Part shown: positions 8,538-16,058 of the stretch, in pieces
Layout of the letters: every line of letters starts with the position of its first letter
How positions within the stretch are numbered: position 1 is the stretch's first letter
DNA from: Enemella evansiae
Lineage (GTDB): Bacteria > Actinomycetota > Actinomycetes > Propionibacteriales > Propionibacteriaceae
Length of the DNA: 64,000 nt
Assembly: GCF_002250705.1 (NCBI RefSeq)
Contig: NZ_NMVP01000034.1
Span: 245,164 to 309,163, forward strand
Direction: 5' to 3'
Translations under genes and position numbers: made by a program
The notes under the pieces: model-generated
The model's input: only the letters and a program-made list of their open reading frames with translations
Databases searched by the model: none
Told to the model about the DNA's origin: nothing

Positions 8538-8863
8538 GCGGCTTCGACGAGGTGATCCATGCCCCACACCGGCTCCGGATCACCGCCCGGCTGGCCCAGG
8601 TGGATTCGATGGAGTTCGGGGCGCTGCGCGATGACCTCCAGGTCGCCGATTCGGTGCTCTCCAAACAACTCAAGGTGCTCACCGACGCCGGTTACGTGAC
8701 GCTGGACAAGCCCACCGGCAAGGGCCGGGTGAAGACCTGGGCGAGGCTGACCCCGGCCGGTCGCCGCGCCTTCGAGGGCCACGTCGCCGCCCTGCAGGAG
8801 CTGGTCAGCGTTGACCCATCGCCCGCAGCACCGTCCGGACGAACCCGGCCGGATCGTCGGTGA
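8534..8863 (+). CDS. Winged-helix transcriptional regulator (HTH_34/MarR-like)
   Basis: 109 residues. The core is a compact winged-helix domain: HAPHRLRITARLAQVDSMEF, then LRDDLQVADSVLSKQLKVL as the recognition-helix region, then a GYVTLDKPTGKGRVKTWARL wing and LTPAGRRAFEGH. This matches the short DNA-binding family described as HTH_34, related to ArsR/MarR. The start overlaps the upstream stop (ATGA), so it is coupled to the membrane protein. The palindrome at 8018-8046 is its likely operator. The last 59 bases overlap the convergent DUF559 gene. Confidence 0.85.
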   Translation: MSGFDEVIHAPHRLRITARLAQVDSMEFGALRDDLQVADSVLSKQLKVLTDAGYVTLDKPTGKGRVKTWARLTPAGRRAFEGHVAALQELVSVDPSPAAPSGRTRPDRR

Positions 8864-9680
8864 CCATCCGCCAGGTGAACTCCAGCACCAACCAGCCGTC
8901 GAGGTTGACCTCGTTGCGCCGCTGGTGGTCCTTCTCGAAGGCCTCCCGCCTGCTGTGCCATTCGTACCCGTTGATCTCGATGCCGAGCCTGAGCTCGGGG
9001 AACGCCAGGTCGAGGAAGAAGGTCCGGCCGTCGATCTGCACCTCGTGATTGGTGCACCAACCGGTGACGCCCGCCTCCCGGAGCGCACGGTGGGCCATCC
9101 GCTCGGCCTCGGACCAGGGCCGATCGCGGGAGTCGGTGAGGATCTCCCGACGGGCGTTGTTGCCGGGCCGATTGGGGTGATCGCTGAAGGCCTGCCAGAG
9201 CTGGGCCAGTGCCCAGGCGCCGCGGCGCGGGTGCTCGCGCAGCACGTCGTCGACCAGCTCGCCACCGAGCTCGGGGATCAGGTCGACCGCGGTGAGGAAC
9301 TTGTTGGTGCAGCGGATGCCGTCGATGGTGGTGATCCACTCCGGGTCGATGCGGTCGTTGGTGAAGAGGAATCCGGGCTGCGGCCTCAGCCGGACAGCGG
9401 CCGAGACGATCGTGGGTTCAAGCCGCGACCAACCAAGCAGTCCAGCAGCCGACCGCCCGGTGAGGACCGCGTCAGGTGCATGCCTGGCCAGTGCCAGCAC
9501 CTTGGTCCGGTGGCTGGTGGCGGTCTCCGCGGGCGCGAACCATCCGGGCAGCACCCTGACCAGATCACCGGATCGAATCATGTGGTGCAGCACGCCAGCG
9601 AGCTCACCGGCGTCGCGTCGACCGATGACGCCGCCGTTGTCTTCGATCAGCTGTCGGCCCCGCCGATTCGCACGCTCCAT
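8805..9680 (-). CDS. AbiEi-type winged helix fused to DUF559 (Vsr-like) nuclease domain
   Basis: 291 residues from ATG 9680; the frame is open to 9797, but the extra 39 residues look non-native. Residues 1-90 resemble the AbiEi antitoxin N-terminal domain (RRGRQLIEDNGGVIGRRDAG, then LVRVLPGWFAP, then TGRSAAGLLG). The C-terminal 100 residues are a DUF559/Vsr-like endonuclease fold: FFLDLAFPELRLGIEINGYE followed by WHSRREAFEKDHQRRN, with acidic and histidine residues placed as in very-short-patch nucleases. Such fusions are numerous in actinobacterial genomes, but their biological role is unsettled. The 3' end overlaps the convergent winged-helix gene. Three CCAGAAC sites lie upstream. Confidence 0.8.
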   Translation of the reverse strand: MERANRRGRQLIEDNGGVIGRRDAGELAGVLHHMIRSGDLVRVLPGWFAPAETATSHRTKVLALARHAPDAVLTGRSAAGLLGWSRLEPTIVSAAVRLRPQPGFLFTNDRIDPEWITTIDGIRCTNKFLTAVDLIPELGGELVDDVLREHPRRGAWALAQLWQAFSDHPNRPGNNARREILTDSRDRPWSEAERMAHRALREAGVTGWCTNHEVQIDGRTFFLDLAFPELRLGIEINGYEWHSRREAFEKDHQRRNEVNLDGWLVLEFTWRMVTDDPAGFVRTVLRAMGQR

Positions 9681-9764
9681 GCGGGCAACATGGTGCGAAT
9701 CGGGCGATTCGAGCGCCGTGGCGGCCGGCCTGTGGAGAACTCGGCCCGACCGCTCCCCTGTGGG

Positions 9765-9857
9765 TAAGTCCAGAACGTGTAGCGCGTGGAGCGCCACGGG
9801 TCGCTGGCCCGCATTCCATCGTCACCCCCAGAACACCCGCGACACGTTCTGGACTTA
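9765..9857. repeat. Perfect 16-bp inverted repeat with a third half-site, between DUF559 gene and manC
   Basis: TAAGTCCAGAACGTGT (9765-9780) and its exact reverse complement (9842-9857) are separated by 61 bases. A third CCAGAAC occurs at about 9829-9835. The sites fill the upstream region of the DUF559 gene and the downstream region of manC. Operator sites for the AbiEi-like domain, or a long-loop hairpin ending manC transcription, are both possible. Confidence 0.75.
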
Positions 9858-9862
9858 AGCCC

Positions 9863-10948
9863 TCAGGCGTAGGACTCGCCGAGCTCCTCGGCGACCTGCG
9901 CGACCAGCGCCTTCACCTGCTCGGCGCGGCCCGACGGGCAGACCAGGGTGATGTCGTCGGTCTGCACCACGATCGTGTCGGTCATCCCGAGCACCGCCAC
10001 CAGCTTGCCGTCACCACCCTTGTTGATCACCAGGTTGTGCGAAGCGTCCATCACCACGGTGCAGCCCTCGCGGGCGTTGCCGTCGTCGTCGTGCTTCAGG
10101 TGTTCGGCCAGCGCGGGGAACCCGCCGACGTCGTGCCAGGTGATCGGCAACCGGACCGCTACCACGTGCGACCCCTCGGTACCGCGGCCCAGGGACACCG
10201 GCTCCATCACCGCATAGTCCACCGAGATCTTCGGCAGCTTGGGGAACAGCTCGGCCAGCTTCTCCGGCTCGGCGGCCAGGGTCTGCACGATCTCATAGCA
10301 GTCGGGCACCAGCTTCTCCAGCTGCCCGAGCAGCGTCGTCGCCTGCCAGACGAACATGCCGGCGTTCCACCAGTACTCCCCCGAGGCCACATAGCGCTCG
10401 GCCGTCTCGCGGTCCGGCTTCTCGGAGAACTCCACCACATGGCGGACGTTCTGATCGCCGTTCACGGCCTTGCCCTGGTGCAGATAGCCGTACCCGGTGT
10501 GCGGGGTGTTCGGCACCACGCCGAAGGTGACCAGCGCGGTCGCATCGGATTCGGCGACCTCGAAACCGGTGCGGAGCGCCTGCTGGAAGACATCCACCGG
10601 CTGCATGATCTGGTCCGCGGTGACCATCGCGACCACGGCCTCGGGATCCTTCGCGGCCAGCACCGCGGCCGGCCAGGCGACGGCGTTCAGCGAATCCCGG
10701 CCGACGGGCTCGCCGAGCACCTGGTCGGCGGGCATCTCGGGCAGCTCGCTCCGCACGGTGTCGGCGTATTCGCCGCCGGTGCACACCCAGACCTGCTCGG
10801 CGCCGACCACGTCGACCACCCGCTCGAAGGCCATCCGGAGCAGGCTCCGGTCCCCCACCAGATGCAGCATCTGCTTCGGCATGCCCTGCCGCGACAGCGG
10901 CCACAGGCGCTTGCCCGAACCGCCAGCCATGATCACCACGTAACGCAT
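9863..10948 (-). CDS. manC: Mannose-1-phosphate guanylyltransferase
   Basis: 361 residues. It makes GDP-mannose from GTP and mannose-1-phosphate for wall and membrane mannans and glycolipids. The nucleotidyltransferase signature MAGGSGKRLWPLSRQGMPKQ is at residues 7-26. LLGEP-type and TADQIM motifs follow, then FSEKPDRETAERY, WNAGMFVW, and the later KISVDYAVME and TWHDVGGF segments typical of the ManC/RfbM family. The type II phosphomannose isomerase domain is absent, so this is the single-domain form. ATG 10948 is used because the signature begins at once; a frame opening at 10978 adds ten unlikely residues. It is divergent from the TIGR03089 gene. Confidence 0.93.
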   Translation of the reverse strand: MRYVVIMAGGSGKRLWPLSRQGMPKQMLHLVGDRSLLRMAFERVVDVVGAEQVWVCTGGEYADTVRSELPEMPADQVLGEPVGRDSLNAVAWPAAVLAAKDPEAVVAMVTADQIMQPVDVFQQALRTGFEVAESDATALVTFGVVPNTPHTGYGYLHQGKAVNGDQNVRHVVEFSEKPDRETAERYVASGEYWWNAGMFVWQATTLLGQLEKLVPDCYEIVQTLAAEPEKLAELFPKLPKISVDYAVMEPVSLGRGTEGSHVVAVRLPITWHDVGGFPALAEHLKHDDDGNAREGCTVVMDASHNLVINKGGDGKLVAVLGMTDTIVVQTDDITLVCPSGRAEQVKALVAQVAEELGESYA

Positions 10949-11027
10949 GGCCCACACCCTAACGGCAGATACGCCCACCCGGTTCCTCCCGACACGGGCA
11001 GCACAGGCGCCGCTCAGGGAACCTCCC

Positions 11028-11033
11028 TAGGAT
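11028..11033 (+). promoter_or_regulatory. -10 hexamer of the TIGR03089-glycosyltransferase operon
   Basis: TAGGAT ends six bases before GTG 11040, the spacing expected for a leaderless transcript. No convincing -35 is seen. Confidence 0.4.
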
Positions 11034-11039
11034 GGCCGC

Positions 11040-11732
11040 GTGATGCAGCTGACCGACCACCTGGCCCGCCGCTCCCGGACCGAGGGTTCGGCTCCCTTCC
11101 TGACCCACTATTCCCCCGCCGGGCGGACCGAACTCTCGGTGCGCTCCTACGCGAACTGGGTCGACAAGACCGCGAACCTGATCGTCGACGAGTTCGATCT
11201 CACCGAGGGTGACCGGGTACGCCTCGCCGTGACCGAGGAGCATCCCGGGCACTGGATGACGCTGGTCTGGGTGCTGGCCTGCTGGCGGGCCGGAGTGACC
11301 GTGACCGACGGCGATGGCGAGTTGACCGTGATCGGCCCAGCGACGGCCACGACCGATGCGGACGGTCCGACGATCTCCTGTTCGCTGCATCCGCTGGCGC
11401 TGCCGCAGCGCGATCTGCCCGCGGGGGTGCGCGACTTCTCCACCGAGGCGCTGGCCCAGCCGGACGCCTGGCTCGGTACCGACCCCGACCCCGGTACGCC
11501 GGCGGTCGACCTGCCCGAGCACCGGCACACGCTGGCCGAGCTCGCCGAACTGGCCGAGCTGGAACCGATCGGCGGCCGGCTGCTGCTCGCCGATCCGCCG
11601 AGCCTGTGGGTCGCGCTGCTCGAGGGTCTGATCCAACCACTGCCGACCGATGGCTCCCGGGTGATCACCGAGGGCATCGAGCACGACGAGCTCACCCGGA
11701 TCGTGGCCAGCGAGAGGGTGGAGCGCCCGTGA
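11040..11732 (+). CDS. TIGR03089 family protein (truncated adenylate-forming-like)
   Basis: 230 residues. The N-terminal half resembles the first part of AMP-binding (acyl-CoA synthetase-like) enzymes: an APFLTHYSPAGRTELSVRSYANWV segment, then KTANLIVDEFDLTEGDRVRL. The P-loop and catalytic C-terminal domain are missing, as is usual for TIGR03089. The role is unknown. The family is typical of actinobacteria and lies next to glycosyltransferase and LCP genes. GTG 11040 fits the leaderless -10 at 11028; ATG 11043 is the alternative. The stop overlaps the next start as GTGA. Confidence 0.8.
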   Translation: MMQLTDHLARRSRTEGSAPFLTHYSPAGRTELSVRSYANWVDKTANLIVDEFDLTEGDRVRLAVTEEHPGHWMTLVWVLACWRAGVTVTDGDGELTVIGPATATTDADGPTISCSLHPLALPQRDLPAGVRDFSTEALAQPDAWLGTDPDPGTPAVDLPEHRHTLAELAELAELEPIGGRLLLADPPSLWVALLEGLIQPLPTDGSRVITEGIEHDELTRIVASERVERP

Positions 11733-12796
11733 CCGATACCCAGACCCCGATGCCGACCTGGCCGGAGGGCAGCTGGCCGGCGGTGTCCTATGTGATGCCG
11801 GTGCTGAACGAGGAGAGCTATCTGGCCGACGCGGTCGCCACCGTGCTCGACCAGGACTATCCCGGGGAGACCGAGCTGGTGATCGCGCTCGGCCCCTCCC
11901 GGGACAACACCACCGCGCTGGCCGAGCAGCTCGCCGCCCACGACCCGCAGGTCCGGATCGTGCACAACCCCGGTACCGACATCCCGAAGGGCCTCAACCT
12001 GGCGATCGCCGCGGCCCGGCACCCGATCGTGATCCGGGTCGACGCCCACTCCGAGCTCCCGCTGGACTACACCCGGATCGGGGTCGAGACACTCCGCCGC
12101 ACCGGGGCCGCGAACGTCGGCGGGTTGATGGCCGCGGCCGGGCGGACCGACTTCCAGCAGGCCGTCGCGACGGCGTACAACTCCCCGCTGGGACTCGGCG
12201 GCGGCACCTATCACAGCGGCACCGAGGCGGGGCCGTGCGAGTCGGCCTATCTGGGCATCTTCCGGCGCGAGGCGCTCGCCGAGGTCGGCGGCTACGACGA
12301 GACGGTACGCCGCGGTGAGGACTGGGAGCTGAACCTGCGGATCCGCGAGGCCGGGCATCTGGTCTGGTTCACCCCCGAGCTGAAGGTCACCTACTGGCCC
12401 AGGGATTCCCGCGAGCGGCTGGCTCGGCAGTTCTGGTCCACCGGCGTCTGGCGCGGTGCACTGGTCCGCGAGATCGCCGACCGTACCCCGCTGCGCTACT
12501 TCGCCCCGCCGGCCCTGGTCGCCGGATTCGCTGCCAGTGCAGCGATCGCGGCGATCGATGCGGTACGCCCGCTGCGCGGCCCGGCGAAGCTGCTGCGCGC
12601 CGCCCATCTGGCCCCGGCGGCCTACGCCACCTTCCTGGCCTCGGTGCTGGTCCGCGGCAACGGCACGCTGCGCGAGCGGGCGAACCTCGCCCAGGCGCTG
12701 GCCATCATGCACACCAGCTGGGGCGCCGGTTTCCTCTCCGGCCTGCTCAAGGGCGGCGGCGACACCGTCGACACCTCCCGGCACTCTGGCGACTGA
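11729..12796 (+). CDS. Glycosyltransferase family 2 (ExoA-like)
   Basis: 355 residues from GTG 11729, overlapping the upstream stop. The GT2 domain occupies residues 1-240: VSYVMPVLNEESYLADAV, then ALGPSRDNT, then IRVDAHSELP (the DxD-like site), then ESAYLGIFRREAL and GEDWELNLRIREAG (the ED acceptor motif). A C-terminal region with two or three hydrophobic helices follows, as in succinoglycan-type ExoA transferases. A membrane-associated transferase for an envelope or exopolysaccharide glycan is likely. Its neighbours manC, TIGR03089 and LCP support a wall-polymer role. Confidence 0.85.
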   Translation: MTDTQTPMPTWPEGSWPAVSYVMPVLNEESYLADAVATVLDQDYPGETELVIALGPSRDNTTALAEQLAAHDPQVRIVHNPGTDIPKGLNLAIAAARHPIVIRVDAHSELPLDYTRIGVETLRRTGAANVGGLMAAAGRTDFQQAVATAYNSPLGLGGGTYHSGTEAGPCESAYLGIFRREALAEVGGYDETVRRGEDWELNLRIREAGHLVWFTPELKVTYWPRDSRERLARQFWSTGVWRGALVREIADRTPLRYFAPPALVAGFAASAAIAAIDAVRPLRGPAKLLRAAHLAPAAYATFLASVLVRGNGTLRERANLAQALAIMHTSWGAGFLSGLLKGGGDTVDTSRHSGD

Positions 12797-12894
12797 TCTG
12801 CGTTTCAGTCCGATAACAAGGTTCCGGATCCTCGGCGCTCCGCTCGCGCTGGTGCCACACTCATCGCGCACCACCCCGTGACCAGGAGGACATC

Positions 12895-13263
12895 GTGGAA
12901 ACCGCTGCCATCACTGCTTGGACCTTCATGGCTGAGTGCCCGATCCCGCAGGACATCGGCTCCGTTCTCGCCCAAGGAGAGCGCCCCGTCGCCGCATTCA
13001 AGACCTTCCGTGACACCGCGGTTTTCACCAACAAGCGGCTGATCGTCAGGGACGCTCAGGGCCTGACAGGGAAAAAGGTCGAAATGTACTCGCTGCCGTA
13101 CTCGGCCATCAACATGTGGTCTTCCGAGAATGCAGGGGCGCTTGACCACAATGCCGAGCTCGAGATGTGGACCCGCGCAGGTCACATCAAGATCAAGATC
13201 GGCAAGGGCGTCGACATCCGCCGCCTGGATCAGCTGATCGCCAACGTGGTCCTCACCCACTGA
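12895..13263 (+). CDS. Bacterial PH-domain protein
   Basis: 122 residues. The sequence from about residue 30 follows the bacterial PH-domain layout: TFRDTAVFTNKRLIVRDAQG, then KKVEMYSLPYSAINMW, then LEMWTRAGHIKIKI, ending with a helix RRLDQLIANVVL. AGGAGG lies six bases before GTG 12895. Its base composition is clearly lower in GC than its neighbours and its codon choice is less biased, so recent acquisition is possible. Bacterial PH proteins have no single known function. Confidence 0.75.
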   Translation: METAAITAWTFMAECPIPQDIGSVLAQGERPVAAFKTFRDTAVFTNKRLIVRDAQGLTGKKVEMYSLPYSAINMWSSENAGALDHNAELEMWTRAGHIKIKIGKGVDIRRLDQLIANVVLTH

Positions 13264-13344
13264 AGTTCGGACCCCACTGTCCCGAGTGAGGGCACGTGGA
13301 CAGGTCATGTAGACATTACGCCGCCATCCAACGGCCAACTGAAC

Positions 13345-14961
13345 TCAGGTCGCGGTGCACACCTCGACCAGGTCATCGGCACCGGGGATGGCTACCGGAG
13401 TCGGACCGGCGGTCGGGGTCGGGGTGGCCTTCGAGGTCGCCTTGCCGGTCGCGCGCCGGGTCGGCGTACTGGTCCCGCCCGGGGCGTTGCCGACCGGCAG
13501 CTTGGTCGCCTTCGGCGCCGGGGCACCGGCGGTGGGCTGCCCCTGGGACTGGGCGATCTTGTCGCGGACGGCCTGCCGCATCAGGTCGTAGTCGGGCGCA
13601 CCGGGTTGGATCATCGGCGGGACGAAGGAGACCGAGGCGATCTTGGTCTGCCGGGCCTTCAGCGCCAGGTCCATCAGCCGGTTCATCTCGCTGGTGGGCA
13701 CGTTGGTCTCCACGACCTGCTTGCCGGCCGAGGCGATGGCGTTGAACTTGGTGACCACGGTGACCGGGTCGAGCTGGTTCAGCATCGCGCTCATCACGCA
13801 CTTCTGCCGCGCCATCCGGTCATAGTCGGAGGTCTCCACCCGGGAGCGGGCGAACCACAGCGCATCCTGCCCGTTGAGCCGCTGGGCCTTGCCGGCCGGG
13901 ATGTGCCGCTTGACCGAGGTCTCCTCACCCCCGACGGCGACCGGCTTGTTGACGTCGATGGTGATCCCGCCGACCGCGTCGATCAGCGCCTTGAAGCCGT
14001 TCAGGTCGATCAGCGCGTAGTAGTTGATGTCCAGCCCGGTGGCCCACTCGATGGCCTCGGTGGTGGCCTGCGCGCCCGGATCCTTGACCCCGGGATAGAG
14101 GTCCTTGTTCTCCATCGCCTTGGTGTAGACGGCGTTCAGCAGGCACTCGTGGTTGGGGCAGGTGAACCCGTTGGGATACAGCTTCTTCATCGGCGATTCG
14201 TCGGGGAAGCCCACGTCCTCGAGGTTCCGCGGCAGCGAGAAGAGCACGGTACGCCCGGTGGTCGCGTCGATGCTGGCGACGGTCATCGAATCCGGGCGCA
14301 GCCCCTCGCGGCCCTTGCCGGCATCCCCGCCCAGCAGCAGCACGTTGTAGCGGCCGGCCTTGGCCTCGGTCTCACCACCGCCGGAGAAGACGCTGCCGAT
14401 CAGGTCACCCTCGGCGTTCACCGCGGAGGCCGAGGCGATCATCCCGCCGCCGAGCCCGAGCGCGAGCACGATGCTGAGCAGGCCGAAACCGAGCCGGTGC
14501 CGGCGGGCCAGCGAGGGCGGGTTGGCGATCCGCCAGGCGTCCAGCATCAGCGCCGCCCAACCGATCCCGGCCAGCCCGAGGACCAGCGAGATCAGGATGG
14601 TCAGCGGCCGGAAGGTGATGATCGCGATGGCGGCTCCCCGGTCCACCAGCAGCAGCACCACGAAGGCCACCAGCAGGGCGATCAGCGCCGCCCACACGCG
14701 TACCGCCCAGCGCCCGACCCGCCGGTCCCCGGCCCGCAGCTGCGCCGACCCCGGCACGACCAGGGTCAGGCCCAGAAAACCGAGCCCACGACGCAGCCGC
14801 AACCGGTCGCTGCGCAGCTGTGCAGCCGGCCGGTAGGCGGTGCTCGATCCCTTGTCGGGTGCGGTCGGGGAAGGCTTGCGTCGCTCGTCCACGCTGTCGC
14901 CGAGGTTGCCGCTGCCGCGGCGATCGTCGAGGTTGCCGCTGCCGCGGCGTGCATCAGACAC
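13345..14961 (-). CDS. LytR-CpsA-Psr family glycopolymer transferase
   Basis: 538 residues from GTG 14961, preceded by GAAAGG; an upstream extension to 15093 looks non-native. After a disordered N-terminus with a duplicated RRGSGNL unit come three to four hydrophobic helices (about residues 60-180), more than the usual single LCP anchor. The extracellular LCP domain follows, with NVLLLGGDAGKGREGLRPDS, then FSLPRNLEDV, then the arginine/aspartate site DALWFARSRVETSDYDRMARQ. LCP enzymes move teichoic acid or arabinogalactan-type polymers from undecaprenyl lipid to peptidoglycan. The C-terminal tail is rich in P, T and K. Confidence 0.9.
   Translation of the reverse strand: MSDARRGSGNLDDRRGSGNLGDSVDERRKPSPTAPDKGSSTAYRPAAQLRSDRLRLRRGLGFLGLTLVVPGSAQLRAGDRRVGRWAVRVWAALIALLVAFVVLLLVDRGAAIAIITFRPLTILISLVLGLAGIGWAALMLDAWRIANPPSLARRHRLGFGLLSIVLALGLGGGMIASASAVNAEGDLIGSVFSGGGETEAKAGRYNVLLLGGDAGKGREGLRPDSMTVASIDATTGRTVLFSLPRNLEDVGFPDESPMKKLYPNGFTCPNHECLLNAVYTKAMENKDLYPGVKDPGAQATTEAIEWATGLDINYYALIDLNGFKALIDAVGGITIDVNKPVAVGGEETSVKRHIPAGKAQRLNGQDALWFARSRVETSDYDRMARQKCVMSAMLNQLDPVTVVTKFNAIASAGKQVVETNVPTSEMNRLMDLALKARQTKIASVSFVPPMIQPGAPDYDLMRQAVRDKIAQSQGQPTAGAPAPKATKLPVGNAPGGTSTPTRRATGKATSKATPTPTAGPTPVAIPGADDLVEVCTAT
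14901..14949. repeat. 27-bp-period duplication in the LCP N-terminus
   Basis: The same 22 bases occur at 14901-14922 and 14928-14949, 27 bases apart. They encode the doubled RRGSGNL motif near the start of the LCP protein. Confidence 0.85.
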
Positions 14962-15118
14962 GGATGGGCCTTTCGATGCTGTTGTCGGGGAAGGAGACCC
15001 CGGAGGGTCCGCGACCAGAGTGCCATCGGCGCCTTCCGGCCGGTCGGTCCGCCACGCCGTCGGTGACCGATTACGACCTTGGGATTTCCTCACCCGGGGG
15101 CATCACCCGGAGCCATCG

Positions 15119-15904
15119 TCAGGCGACGGCGCCCTCCTCGGCCCTGCGCAGTTCGGACTTCCAGACCCGGAAGCCGTCCTCGGTCGCGCCGCGGCGCCAG
15201 TAGCCGGAGATCGAGCACCATTCGGCCGGCACCTCACGCTCCTTGCGGATGTAACCGCGGAGGTTCTTCATCACCGCCTGGGCCTCACCGTGGATGAACA
15301 CCTGCGGCGTACCGGGCAGCCATTCGACCTCGCGGACGGCCGCGATCAGCGGGGCGTTGTCACCGGCGCGATCCTCCCCCACCTGATCGGCCGTACCGCC
15401 GCGGTGCACCCAGACCAGGTCGAGGATCGCGTCGGTGGCGATGGTGACCTCGTCCTCCGGGCCGGCGACCTCGACGACGGCCTTGACCGGTGCACCGGCG
15501 GGCATCGCCTCGATGGCGGCGGCGATCGCCGGCAGCGCGGACTCGTCCCCGGCGAGCAGGTGCCAGTCGGCGTCGGCGCGCGGGGCATAACCGCTACCCG
15601 GTCCGCGCAGCGAGATGGTGTCCCCGATCCTGGCGGCGGCGGCCCACGGGGCGGCGATGCCACTGTCGCCGTGCACCACGAAGTCGACGGCGAGGCACTG
15701 CCGCTGCGGGTCGTTCCAGCGCACACTGTAGGTGCGCATCACCTCCCCGTCGTCGGTCGGGAAGATCAGCTTGACGTAGGCATCGGTCATGCCGGGGTCC
15801 TGGTAATCGGCGTACCCGGGGCCGCCCAGGAGCAACCGGACCACATGCGGCGAGGGCCGCTCGGTGCCGACGACGGTCAGTTCATAGCTTGGGCGAGCGG
15901 CCAC
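15119..15904 (-). CDS. Siderophore-interacting protein (FAD ferric-siderophore reductase)
   Basis: 261 residues of the ViuB/SIP family, which reduces ferric siderophores in the cytoplasm to release iron. The FAD-binding RTYSVR motif is at residues 57-62, DFVVHGDSGIAAPWA follows, and the NAD(P)H-side motif is LLAGDESALPAIAA. The C-terminal FIHGEAQAVMKNLRGYI region is typical. The start is GTG 15904. A DtxR/IdeR-like iron box lies 30-50 bases upstream, so it should be expressed under iron limitation. No siderophore transport genes are in the window. Confidence 0.92.
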   Translation of the reverse strand: MAARPSYELTVVGTERPSPHVVRLLLGGPGYADYQDPGMTDAYVKLIFPTDDGEVMRTYSVRWNDPQRQCLAVDFVVHGDSGIAAPWAAAARIGDTISLRGPGSGYAPRADADWHLLAGDESALPAIAAAIEAMPAGAPVKAVVEVAGPEDEVTIATDAILDLVWVHRGGTADQVGEDRAGDNAPLIAAVREVEWLPGTPQVFIHGEAQAVMKNLRGYIRKEREVPAEWCSISGYWRRGATEDGFRVWKSELRRAEEGAVA

Positions 15905-15934
15905 GGTGAAACTCCAGCAGGTGCGACGATTGGA

Positions 15935-15953
15935 TAAAGTTAGCCTACCCTAA
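15935..15953 (-). promoter_or_regulatory. DtxR/IdeR iron box
   Basis: On the minus strand the 19 bases read TTAGGGTAGGCTAACTTTA, very close to the IdeR/DtxR consensus TTAGGTTAGGCTAACCTAA. The site sits upstream of the siderophore-interacting protein gene. Confidence 0.85.
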
Positions 15954-16046
15954 GCGCCTCGGCCCGTGGGTGGTCGTCTCCCTGACCGGTCCCCGGAGGT
16001 ACGCCGGACAGGCGCGTTTGCGCCCGGTTCGGCCGCATTGCCCCTG

Positions 16047-16052
16047 TACCGT
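16047..16052 (+). promoter_or_regulatory. -10 hexamer before the second LCP gene
   Basis: TACCGT ends six bases before ATG 16059, suggesting a leaderless transcript. No -35 is evident. Confidence 0.35.
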
Positions 16053-16058
16053 GACCGC

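Noticed and set aside
9750..9775. DnaA-box-like TTACCCACA near the DUF559 gene
   Set aside because: One isolated near-match without a cluster, an AT-rich unwinding region or dnaA/dnaN neighbours; no evidence for an origin.
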